From Dactylorhiza incarnata (lineage: Eukaryota > Streptophyta > Magnoliopsida > Asparagales > Orchidaceae): a stretch of DNA of 64,000 bases. Of the stretch, positions 11,291 to 21,220 are shown in pieces. Position 1 is the stretch's first letter. Each line of letters opens with the position of its first letter. The translations under genes and the position numbers were made by a program. The stretch is taken from the NCBI GenBank assembly GCA_033032865.1, contig JAWHQI010000070.1:10186001-10250000 (forward strand), given 5' to 3'. The notes beneath the pieces were generated by a model that did no database searches, was not told the DNA's origin, and was given only the letters and a program-made list of their open reading frames with translations.

Positions 11291-12949
11291 TCATTTTGTA
11301 ACCTAATTTAGGGGTAATTTAGTAAATTCCACATCTTGGGATTTTTATACCCCAAAAATCACCAAATAACTTTTGGGAATGCATATTACTGTGAAGGACC
11401 CATGTCCAACATTTCAAAATCATTGTGTTAACCCCGAAGGCTTGGGGCTCACTCCACCCCAAAATTGCTAAAGGCACACATTTAAGGTCCTTAGCCTGGC
11501 TCTTTCATGGCTCATAACTCCACATGTACAAGGCCAAATGGTCTCAAATTTCTACCAGTGATATAGATATATATAAAGAGCTCACCATCCAAATTAGGGT
11601 GTGTTTGGAGTTATACAACTCCATAAATACCAAATATTTACTTTTTCTAATAAATAGAATAACCCAATGGATATACATCCAAAAATTCTCAAATTTAAAC
11701 TCTAGGCGTGTCATCATACCATGCATGCATGGTAGAAATTTCAGGTCAAGTGAGGTCTAACAAAAAAGTTATAAGCAATGTAGTTTTTGACCTAGCCTAG
11801 GACTAGTCCCACCAAAACAGGTGCCCTGGGTCCTACACACCTCCAAATGGCCTGATCTTGGGTCCTATGGAAACTAGAGACCAAGGCCTACAACAATTGT
11901 CTCAGCCACCTTGGGCTGAAATGGCCTCTAAGAGCTTCAATTTCAGCTTATAATGTCGGGCCAATAAGTGTGACTTTTAATTAAATAATATGAATTAAAT
12001 CATTTCTGGGCTGCGAATAAACAGGGCTGCCAGATCTAACGGCCGTGGGTTATCATCCCCGATGAGCCAAGGGCCCAAATCTCACGCGCCCGGGCCACTT
12101 GCGGGCTCGATTCTGGCAAACTTAGGCCGTCTCCGGCCAAACCCCCCAAGCCACCACCTCCACCCGACATAGGGCTTTCACATGGCGGTGGCCGTTTAGC
12201 CGGAGGTGGCCGGAGGAGCTCTCTAGAATCTCACAATTTTTGGTCGGAACAAGGAAAAATGGAATGGAAAATCTCCATTCTCTTGGCGATTTTGAAAACG
12301 GAAGAAGTGGAAATCTAGCACAGGAGGAAAGGGGAAGGAACGTGCCTGAATGCGGCCTTGGCGGCGGGTGTTGCGGCGGAGGAAGACCTGGGCATTATTT
12401 ACGGCTTCCATGGCGTTTCCTGTGCGGCAGAGCTCGAAATCTCTGTCTGAGGAGGGGGCTCGACTGCTTGAATAGTTCTGAAGGTGTTGGTGAGGAGAAA
12501 TGAGAGGGAGGGAGTGTATATGGCTGGCTGCCATTAAGGCCATTCGGCCAGCCACCTTGCCGCCCATGGCAGCCAATCAAATCCTCCTCCCCACTGCCCA
12601 AAACTGAAGGAATTAAATCCCCTAGCTGAGAGAAGAGCTTGGGGAATGAAAATGGGGTGCCATTTGGCACCCATTCCCCAATTCCCTCCTCCATGTTCTC
12701 TTTGTCTTCTTCTCCATTTCAAATCCAAATCCCTTGCAATTAATCCCTCCATTTCGAAATTCAAGTGGTTTTGGGGTTCAGTTATCATGAGGGCTGGTTA
12801 TTGGAGTCATGGGGTTGGTTAAGCCCACTTGATTTGAGCTTTGGGCTCACTTGACTCAAATAAGCCAATTTGGGGGTTTTGGGTTTGGGGCTTGATCTAA
12901 GCTCACACCACTCAATTTGACTGAGTAACATTGCTTCCTAAGACCCTAT

Positions 12950-13420
12950 GGACCTACTCCAAGAAGAATTGAGTCAAGGTGGGGTCAAACGGGGCTTGAT
13001 TGCACTTATTTGCCTATAGGGGCAATTTGGGTACTTTGATGATTTTGACCTAATTCTCCATGGTTGAATGCACACCATGGTCCATTTAGGTCTCATATAC
13101 TCCCCTTAGGGTTTGGGGGTGATCAATTTGGTCATACTAAGTCAATTGGAGATTAATTTGGGTTTTTAGCACATTTAAGTCATTTTGGGGCTTTTTAGAA
13201 ATTGGCCCAATTTCCCCAAATTGATGGCCCTGTGATGGGGCTTTTGGGTCCATTAGGTCCCCTAGGGAGTTTGCCATAATAGGGTGGGTCCAATTTGATC
13301 ATTTGGAGTTCATTTGCCCTTAATTATGGTGGTTTGACCTAGGATAGCTCAAAGTTGACTTTTTGGTCAATTTGACCAATTTGGTTGACCCCAACGGTCC
13401 CTAGTGGCCTACTTACCTCC
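12950..13420. promoter_or_regulatory. W-box-like cluster in U3 of Tekay-1 LTR
   Basis: About nine TTGACC/TTGACT or reverse words occur here, densest at 13350-13390. TTGAC[CT] is the known core bound by plant WRKY factors. The corresponding U3 part of Tekay-2 has a denser cluster. Function is inferred. Confidence 0.45.
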
Positions 13421-13921
13421 TTGGAGGGTCATAGGGATCATAGTGAGGTTATGATGGCTTTTTGGAGTCTTTTGGTCACCCCTAGGCTAGGACATCAAAA
13501 ATTGCTAAATGCACACCAATGTGTATTCCTTCTTAACTTGTGGATTTCATGGGGCCTCCTTGGCCTATTTTGGGTACTTGACTCATCCTAGGGAAATATC
13601 CATGGTTATGTGAGGTGCATAAGATGTTTTAGCCTCTTTTTAGTTCACTTTTCATTTGGGTGGTCCATGGTGGCTGAGTGCACACCAAGTGTATTTCACC
13701 TCTTTCATTATCATCCTAGAGCTCTAGGTCACTTATCCTATTTTTGTCATGACTTGTCATGACAAAAATTCTCTAGGGGCCTTGCAGTTTGGGGGATGTT
13801 ACAAATCACAATACAAAACAAAACAATTTCGTCCCCGAAATTAAGATCGGGTGTACGGGTTTTCAGATTAAGTCAAAAATAAAATCAAGTACATTCTAGC
13901 AATCGGGTATTACCTAATTCT

Positions 13922-14886
13922 GATAATTCTGTGTAGCGTTGCTGCATTAGATCCAGTGGTTCCCAAGTATGCTCCTCCTATCCATGGTTGGACCAAAAGA
14001 CCTTTACTAGTGGCACCTTCTTTCGTCGTAGAACCGGGATGCTAGAGTCGTCAATCCGGATAGGCTCCAAACGGACTGACCGATCTGTAGCTACTGGGCC
14101 CGAGGTGCGGGCAATTTGTTGTCCTGGCTTAAGCAGGGCTCTCCGGAGTGAAGAGACATGGAAGACGTCATGCAGGTTCTCTAATTCTGGTGGTAGCTCC
14201 AGTCGGTATGCCAGGGGGCCAATCCGCTCAAGGATTCTATAGGGCCCCATATACCTAGGACTGAGCTTCTTTAACCTCCGCACCCGAGTGACGCCATGCA
14301 CCGGACGTATCTTCAGAAAAACTTTGTCTCCCACCTGGAACTCTACCTTTCGATGTCGCGCGTCGTAATATTTGGCCTATCGACTCTGGGATTCTAGCAT
14401 TCGCTCCCGAATCAGTCGTACCAGAGCATCTGTGTCCTCTTCAAACTTCGACCCCGGCACTTCTGGATATTCATCCTGGACCCATGACAGCGGGGTCCTG
14501 CATTTTCGACCATACAATGCTTCGTAGGGGGCCATGCCGATGCTGGACTGATGGTTATTATTGTAAGAAAATTCGGCGAGCGGCAGCAATCTCTCCCAAG
14601 GTTCCCTGCGATCCAAGATGCAAAGGCGAAGTAGGTCTTCCATTGTCCGAATAGTACGCTCAGTTTGACCATCTGTCTGCGGGTGGAAGGCGGTGCTGAA
14701 GGTCAACTGAGATCCCAGATAGGCTTGGACAGCTTTCCAATCCCGAGACGTGAACCGACTATCCTGATCGGACACGATCGATTTAGGGACTCCGTGATAC
14801 CGAACAAACTTCTCCACAAATAGCCGTACTAATGTTCCGACCGGAGAACCCTTCCTGACGGGAATAAACCGTGCCACCTTTGTCAA
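13922..14886 (-). pseudogene. Integrase core to chromodomain of Tekay-1
   Basis: Integrase joins cDNA to host DNA and the chromodomain guides it to chromatin. Read on the - strand: the segment VSDQDSRF supplies the second catalytic D and QTDGQTERT with downstream MEDLL the E region; the first D is in the adjoining segment. KLSPRYMGPYRI is the GPY/F motif, and VKVFWSNHG near 13978 opens the chromodomain. TAG at 13975-13977 and TAG at 14374-14376 replace what look like glutamine codons. After the last stop the frame still encodes EEHTWEPLDLMQQRY. A donor-like GGTAAT lies at 13914-13909. Confidence 0.85.
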
Positions 14887-15984
14887 TCAGTCCACGATCA
14901 TCCACACGAAATCATTCCCGGAGTTGGAGCGGGGCAGTCCGTGTACGAAATCCATAGATATGTCTTCGAATTTCCATTCTGGCACGGGTAGGGGTTGTAA
15001 TAATCCTCCAGGCTTCTTGCACTCGGCTTTCACTAGTTGGCAAGATACGCAGTGTGTAACAAAGTGAGCGATATCTTTCTTCATGTCGGGCCAGTACATC
15101 GACTTCCTCAGGTCCGCCGTCATTTTTGAAATTCCTGGATGTATAGAATATTTGCTGCTGTGCGCTTCCGCCATGATGTCTTCTCGGATCCTGTCCCCCG
15201 CAGGTATAAGAATCCGCCCTCGGTAGTGGACAAGACCATCATATAAGGTAAAGTTCCCTATGGGGCCCGAATCCAGGGCTGCAAATACTGGTTCTAAGGA
15301 CGCATCTTGCTTTTGCCCAAATTTGATACGGTCCTGAATATCACAGGTCATGCTCATCGAAGCCAAGTATTCTTCGTAAACTTCGGGGTTGGCTTTGGAT
15401 ACAAGGGTGATCTTCAAGTCTTGCAGTACTTTTATCACTTCCATCGTCATCAGCAGGGGTTCCGAGTCGGAAGTACTCGTTCTTCGGCTGAGTGCGTCTG
15501 CCACAGAATTCGCCTTCCCGGGATGGTAGTGCTTCGTATACTGGTAATCGCACAGAAATTCTACCCATCTTCTTTGTCGGAGGTTTAGATCCTTCTGGGT
15601 GTCCACATACTTCAGTTTTTTGTGATCTGAATAGATGTCGCAATGCACTTCATATAAATAATGCCTCCAGATCTTTAGCGCAATTACCATGGCTCCCATC
15701 TCTAGATCATGTACCGGGTAGTTCTACTCGTGCTTCTTCAGTTGCCGTGAAGCGTAAGCAATCACATGCCCATTTTGCATTAACACTGCCCCCATTCCTT
15801 GGTAGGATGCATCCGTGTACACTTGAAATCCTTCCCTGCCTGACGCAAGGACAAGGATCGGAGCGGAGACAAGTCTGCTCTTCAGTTCTTGGAAGGCGGA
15901 TTCACACTTTGGCGTCCATAATAATGGTGCATCTTTCTTGGTTAGAGATGTCAGGGGAAGGGCAACCCCAGAGAACCCTTCCAC
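14887..15984 (-). pseudogene. RNase H and integrase zinc-binding region of Tekay-1
   Basis: The first part (15984-15724) has YTDASYQGMGAVL, the RNase H start with its catalytic D; a TAG follows near 15722. The next part has YSDHKKLKY and VADALSRR of RNase H, then the HHCC integrase finger ([10 protein letters not shown], later [11 protein letters not shown]), then SMDFVHGLP with the first catalytic D of integrase. TGA at 14884-14886, most simply a CGA-to-TGA change in the VDRLTKV motif, ends the frame. Confidence 0.85.
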
Positions 15985-16650
15985 AAATTTCCATTAATAA
16001 CCGGCAAGCCCTAAGAAGCTCCTCACACCCGATGCTGTTTTTGGTTGGGGCCAATCACGCACTGCCTGAATCTTGGCCGGATCCACTGTTAATCCAGCTC
16101 CTCCTGATGATGTGGCCCAAGAAGGCTACTTCCTTAAGCCAGAACTGGCACTTACTGAATTTGGCATAAAGTTTGTGCTCTCGGAGCTTCTCCAGTATGA
16201 GTGTCAGGTGCTGAGTGTGTTCCTCCTCCGTCATTGAGTAGATCAAGATGTCGTCTATGAAAATGATGATGAAAACATCCAGGTAGGCCTCGAATACGCG
16301 GTTCATTAGACTCATAAACACAGAAGGAGCATTTGTGAGTCTGAACGGCATCACCGTGAATTCGTATAGGCCATAACTAGAACTGAAGGCTGTCTTCGGT
16401 ATGTCCTCTTCCTGGATCCGCAATTGATAATACCCCGATCTCAGATCCAATTTTGAAAACCAGTGCGCCCCTTCTAGCTGATCAAATAACTCATCAATCC
16501 GGGGTAGTGGGTAAGTGTTACGCACTGTCAACCTGTTGAGCTCCCGGTAGTCAATACACATTCGAAGAGTCCCATCCTTCTTCTTTACGAAGAGCACCAG
16601 AGCTCCCCACGACGACGAGCTTGGTCGGACGAACCCTGAGTCTACTAACT
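15985..16650 (-). pseudogene. Reverse transcriptase of Tekay-1
   Basis: RT copies the RNA into DNA. Visible motifs are [33 protein letters not shown] and the catalytic FIDDIL (the YxDD box, in the FIDD form normal for this clade). The frame is open for 180 codons, then shifts after GHII near 16095, leaving the RT-RNase H connection in another frame. A stop at about 16649-16651 separates it from protease. Confidence 0.88.
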
Positions 16651-17292
16651 CCTACAATTGGGCACGGAATTCTACTAACTCCTTCGGGGCCATTCGGTAG
16701 GGTGCTCTGGACACAGGCCTTGCTCCTGGTACTAGTTGAATTTGGAAGTCCTTTTCTCTGTGTGGCGGTAGTCCGGGCAGCTTTTTCGGGAATACGTCGG
16801 GAAAATTTTGGACTACGGGAATATCAGTTAGGGGATTACCTTCCTCTTTCATTTCAAAACAGATCATAAAAACTTCATCTCCTTGCAAGTGGGCTTTGAC
16901 GACTTGAATCGACGAGATTAATCGACAGGAAATAGGTTTAATACCTTCGATTACCACCTCGTCGCCTTCGTGTTCTAGTACGATTTTCTTTGCCTGGCAA
17001 TCAATCCTTGCGTGGTTCCAATACATCCAGTCCATGCCCAAGATTAGATCGTAGCCCTTCATCTTTAACAGTGTTGCTGGTGCTTCGAACATCTTCCCTG
17101 CGATCTCTGCACTCATGTTACACTTGGCACATGTTTTTATCTCTGATCCGTCCGCAAGTCATATCTTCCTTTTGACTCCTTCGAGGTGTTGCACCTAGTC
17201 CAAGTCGTCAACGAATTCTGCCGAAACGAATGAGTGGGAGGCACCCATATCGAAAAGGGTGTACGCAGGCTTTCTACACACTAGCACTATAC
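16651..17292 (-). pseudogene. Protease and RT-proximal linker of Tekay-1
   Basis: Exon after the candidate intron. Read on the - strand it has a retropepsin start with FDMGASHSF, in which the usual D-[ST]-G has become D-M-G. One TAG follows near the DDLD residues, then the frame continues through LILGMDWMYWNHARIDC, a hallmark of the chromovirus protease C-terminus, and PGLPPHREKDF leading to RT. Confidence 0.8.
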
Positions 17293-17383
17293 CTGGGTGA
17301 TTTCGTGGTTTTAATTTATCATTTGATGTAAACTAAGGGTCGGTAAGGTAAATAAACAAATATAAAAGGAAAAGCTGAGGTAC
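17293..17383 (-). other. Candidate intron between gag and protease of Tekay-1 (91 nt)
   Basis: On the - strand the stretch starts GTACCT and ends CACCCAG. Removing it joins the codon remnant G from gag with GT of the next exon to a glycine codon, giving an uninterrupted frame from a V-I-T-G motif into the protease. Retained, it brings early stops. The same position is interrupted in element 4 and Tekay-2. Confidence 0.7.
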
Positions 17384-18156
17384 CCGTGATCACATCCTCT
17401 GGATTTCTAGGTTCGGCAAGATCCAATGCGTACATCTGCTCCGGGTGCCTGCCTCTACCGTGCTGTCCTCGGCCTCGGCCACGTCCTTGGCCTCGGCCCC
17501 TGAATTGTTGTACTGGCGGTGCTGTTATAGGTAGAGGTGCGGGATTACCCCATCTCTAAGGGCAATGGGCCCGCACATGGCCTGGTTGACGACACCAAAA
17601 GCACACCGGGGGAGGATATGCCCCACCTGCCTGTCCCTGGGGTTCCTGGATCCGTAATGGCTGGGGTGCAAGTATAGATGGGGGTCAGCATACTCTAATC
17701 CGGCAAAGGTGGTGTCCAGGGATGACTTACACCATCTCTTGGCATGAGATTTTAAGGCAAAAACAGCCAAGGACACTGCTATGTCCACTGGGCAACGAAT
17801 CCCTGCCAACATCTCCTTAATTGCGTCCAGCCATACCTCCGTTTGAACTACTAACTCAGACCCTGTGTAAGACGGTGGTGAGAGGCCTCGGAAAACGCTC
17901 AACCAATTTGCCCCTGGGTTGGGGGCCTTAACCAGAGCCTGCTGCTGAGCAAATGTATGCAGAATGGCGGCTAAAGTCTGGCCCAGCTCCGTCTGCTGGA
18001 ACTGGGTGGGGCCGGTGGTGGAGGGACCGCAGTTTGTACCGGAGGAACTTTGTCTTGAAGTGGGGGAACCGCAACCCATTCATGAGGGACTTCATCTTGA
18101 GCTGGGGGAAACATGTTCTGCACGTGGGGAACCGTCCCCCGGGTGGGGACGTTCAC
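17384..18156 (-). pseudogene. Gag of Tekay-1
   Basis: The Gag polyprotein begins with a proline-rich region (MFPPAQDEVP and similar, about 18156-17971), shifts frame, then encodes NPGANWLSVFRGLSPP and a shortened capsid domain (VWLDAIKEMLAGIRC to SHAKRWCKS). After an internal deletion the CCHC knuckle is readable in another frame (CFWCRQPGHVRAHC, near 17610-17569). The start codon position reads GTG (18154-18156), so the original ATG may be lost. At least two frameshifts and a capsid deletion make it non-functional. Confidence 0.8.
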
Positions 18157-18337
18157 CGGAGGCTACATAAGAAAGGGTTTGATTAGAAAGGTTGGCCTAA
18201 AGCATCTCATTTTGATGGACAATTAAACGTGATTTTTCCTATGGGCACACCATTGCTTCCGCTGCTAGTTTGTCCTCAAACTAACTCGAACGGTGTTGCC
18301 CTAGGGTTGTGGACTTTTTTTTATTTGGATCGAAGTT

Positions 18338-18353
18338 GGCTAAGCTGATACCA
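18338..18353 (-). promoter_or_regulatory. Primer binding site of Tekay-1
   Basis: On the - strand TGGTATCAGCTTAGCC follows the LTR end after three bases. The TGGTATC start is typical of Met-tRNA primed elements. The leader between this and gag (18157-18337) holds no gene. Confidence 0.75.
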
Positions 18354-18356
18354 GTT

Positions 18357-18581
18357 TGTAAGACCCTCCTTTTTTTTGCTTGAAACCGGGTCTTACCGCC
18401 CAGAACCGCTGTCTTGCGGTTGTACCATTTCACTACATGGTCACCACCACAACACGCCGATCCTGCCGGCTATTCAACATTTTTTAGGCCAACCATATTT
18501 AATAAGAAGGAAATAAACTAAACGCACGAGTCCACAACAATCACATAATAGAAGGATAACATTTCCAAAATGAGAGAATTA
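18357..18581 (-). repeat. 5' LTR of Tekay-1, first part
   Basis: It matches 7339-7566 closely and ends where element 5 inserted. The last five bases (AATTA) are the left target duplication. Confidence 0.88.
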
Positions 18582-19655
18582 TGTTGGAACATGGTCTTCC
18601 GCATCTCCTACGTTTGAGAATAACAAATCCTATGTGTATTTGATCTTGCGTGTTTAAGTGTGCAGGAAATCGAAGTCCACATGACTCAAGGATAGTTGTC
18701 CCCAAAATTGTGGCCAGAATTCCAACATGGCCACTAGCGCCGGCGGTAGCGATAGCGCCCGGCGCTAGCGATGATTAGCGCGATTCTGGCAGCTTATATA
18801 GAAGGAGCTAGCGCCCGGCGGTAGCTACTAGCGCTGGCGGTAGCATGGCGCACAAGAGGCATAGAGCAAAATTTTGCCGCGGATTGAAGATCCTGCAGCG
18901 CAAAATGTTACTTAATCAGGGATAGCGCCGGCGGTAGCGGTAGCGCCGGTGGTAGCGCATTGGCTATAAAAAGGACCCCCACTCCTCTTGTTTTCGAGAC
19001 ACCTATTGCATACACCTCAGAGAGAGAGAGTGCTAGAATTCCAAAGGCTTGTCTTGGCCGAAATTTGAGGTCCCAGCGAAGCTCTGCCTACTTCTGAAGG
19101 AGGATTCCATCACGCCGAATCCAAACGAAGTCTGCTTCGACAAACGTTGATTCTCCAGCGGATCTTCGCCTCCACTTTCAGAAGTTCACCTTAAGGGAGT
19201 TTTTATTATTTTATTTGTCTTTCTTTGTAAACGGTAGTGAAATCGCCTCGTGTTGGCGACTAGGTCTGGGGTAGGACTTAGGGCAGAAATTCGCCTCGTG
19301 TTGGCGACTAGATCTAGGCTAGGTCTAGGGGGTGCTCGAGGCCACATCCGGCGAAGGATTGGCTAGAGCAGCTTGAGGCCGAATCCGGGAAGGAGAAGGA
19401 TAGGGCCACCGGTTCGTGGGGAAGCGAGTCGGGATAGAAAACGAAAAGAGTTTTTATTATTCGCCTCAGATCTCTAGCGTCATTGAGATCAAGTTTTGTA
19501 AAACTTATTTAATATCAATAAAGCTTGTCTCTCTTTGTTTTACTAGACTTCTTGTTTTAATATTGCAATATTCCAAAGTTTTTCTAAATAAAATCTAAAG
19601 TTTTTGAAAACCCTTATTCACCCCCCCCCCTCTAAGGGCGCCGACCGATCCAACA
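18582..19655 (+). repeat. 5' LTR of element 5 (1074 bp)
   Basis: It starts TGTTGGAACATGG and ends GATCCAACA. TATA (CTATAAAAA) is at about 18963, directly after an array of GCGCCGGCGGTAGC-type repeats (18735-18960). Two copies of TCGCCTCGTGTTGGCGAC (19240 and 19292 regions) follow downstream of the start of transcription. Confidence 0.9.
18735..18960. repeat. CpG-rich palindromic repeats upstream of the TATA box in element 5
   Basis: Words TAGCGCCGGCGGTAGC, TAGCGCCCGGCGCTAGC and relatives recur about seven times. The same words lie in the 3' LTR at 24968-25195, and one diverged copy lies in the internal region near 22098. Confidence 0.85.
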
Positions 19656-19657
19656 AG

Positions 19658-19669
19658 TGGTATCAGAGA
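19658..19669 (+). promoter_or_regulatory. Primer binding site of element 5 (initiator Met tRNA type)
   Basis: TGGTATCAGAGA begins two bases after the LTR. It is one base from the TGGTATCAGAGC that pairs with initiator Met tRNA in plant copia elements. Confidence 0.88.
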
Positions 19670-19704
19670 GAGGTTATTCCAAATTGGCTTAACAACCGGG
19701 AATA

Positions 19705-21220
19705 ATGGCGTCTCATGATCTCGCTTCTACTAGTGGGGTAAATCTTTATGAAGAAGAAAAATCTCCTAAACCACCTTTATTCGAAGGGAAAAATTATAAA
19801 GGGTGGAAATTATTAATGGAAAAATTTATTAAAAGCTTAGATATCAATGCATGGGATATAGCAATATTAGACCAGCGGATGAATTAAATAAAAAAGTACG
19901 TCAACTAAATGCAAAAGCCAAACATTATTTATTTTATGCTCTATCAAATGAAATTTTCAAATTAATATATTGCTTTTCTAGTGCATACAAAGTTTGTCAA
20001 TTTCTTGAAGAAATGTATGATTTTCCTCTCGCAAGTATAGATCAAACACAGGAGGAGAAGAACATACAAGCATCCACTACTATTCAAGAAGATCTCTCTC
20101 GTTGCAAAGCCATGGAAATCATGGAAACTAACTTGGAAAAAGAGAGCAATACATCAAAAGAAAAAGAAGATGAAAATTCATCTATGATGGAGGAAGGCGC
20201 AAAAGATAACAAAGGAACTTCATGCACACATTTTGCCTCTACCAAAAGCGCTGTAAGAAAGTCAAAATCTTCTTCTTGTGTGATAACTTCCATTTCTAGT
20301 TTCAATATACTAAAAACTGCTAAACGTAAGATCAAGAAATTGAAAATTACTAATAAAAATTTACGTTTAGAAAATAAAGAGATTAAAAACTAATGTTAAT
20401 TTAGAATCTAATTGTGATGTGGTTTCACCATCTTGTCCTTTACTTGAAAACACAAAACCTTGTTTTGATTGTGATAATTTTAAGGAAAAACTTAAGAAAC
20501 TTGAAAAAGAAATTATTTGTATAAAAGAACATAATGAAAAATTATCTTTAGAAAATTCATCTTTAAAAGGTGATTGTGCTACATGCAAAAGTTATAAAAT
20601 TGAAATTGAAGAGATGGATGAAACATTTGAGGAATACAGAAATGAATACCAAAACCATATTGATTCAATTGTTTCTACTCTTAAAAATAGCACAATTGCG
20701 TATAACAAAGCTAGACATAACTTGAAACTTAAGAACAATGAATTAGAAACTAAAATTATCTTGCTTAAGGAAATCTTAAAGAAAAATTCTCAATATCAAA
20801 CAAACTCTAAAAGCAAGTTAAATATGATATCTCAAAATATGAATAAACCAAACAATGGGAATAAAAAACATCAAAAGATTGTAAATGAAATTCCAAAACA
20901 CTATCATCATCATCATTTACAATATCAATCTTCTCCCAACGAAAAATTAAACGTTCACAAATTTCCTATGAAAATGTACCTTCAATAATCATTACAATCA
21001 TAATCATCAATATAAAGATTATCATAATGGAAATTTAACATATATGAATAACATTAAACCAAAGTATGAATGGAGACCCATTCTTAAGAATAAAGCACTA
21101 ATGTCAAAAGAATGGGTCCACTCATCACTATCTCCCCAAAAGCAAACACGGTTTATTTGGGTACCCAAAGGAACCGTCACACCCGGTCCTCTTTGGATAC
21201 CTAAATCTCTCATTCATTAG
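19705..21220 (+). pseudogene. Copia-type Gag of element 5, with frameshifts and no zinc knuckle
   Basis: The start ATG at 19705 opens a copia gag N-terminus (PPLFEGKNYKGWK near 19768). After a shift near 19860 it continues with LNAKAKHYLFYALSNE and AYKVCQFLEEMYD, matching the UBN2-type gag domain of plant copia elements. A stop at 20391-20393 follows, then a long lysine- and glutamate-rich coiled coil (about 20419-20900), another shift, and a final frame (21044-21220) with FIWVPKG and a proline-rich end. In full elements the WVPK region directly precedes the protease; here the gene stops. No CCHC knuckle is seen. The function would be structural only. Confidence 0.8.

Larger units (their letters stand above)
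7339..13803 (-). repeat. 3' LTR of Tekay-1 (about 6465 bp)
   Basis: In + coordinates it runs from TGTAAGACCC to GATGTTACA. In element sense it begins TGTAACATCCC, next to the polypurine region, and ends GGGTCTTACA. The first 4.26 kb (to about 11601) aligns with the broken 5' LTR (18357-30019 without element 5); the rest has no partner left. It contains a 44 bp tandem array, a 192 bp tandem array, a long C tract and a W-box-rich U3. Only chance open frames are present, none shared with the second copy in an intact form except through repeat identity. Confidence 0.8.

Noticed and set aside
12223..12788. Overlapping open frames on both strands in the Tekay-1 LTR
   Set aside because: No domain, no splice model and no conserved start; they lie in U3 of an LTR and overlap one another on both strands.
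19656..19700. Possible tRNA gene beside TGGTATCAGAGA
   Set aside because: Only the 3' complement of a tRNA is present; it is a primer binding site without cloverleaf.
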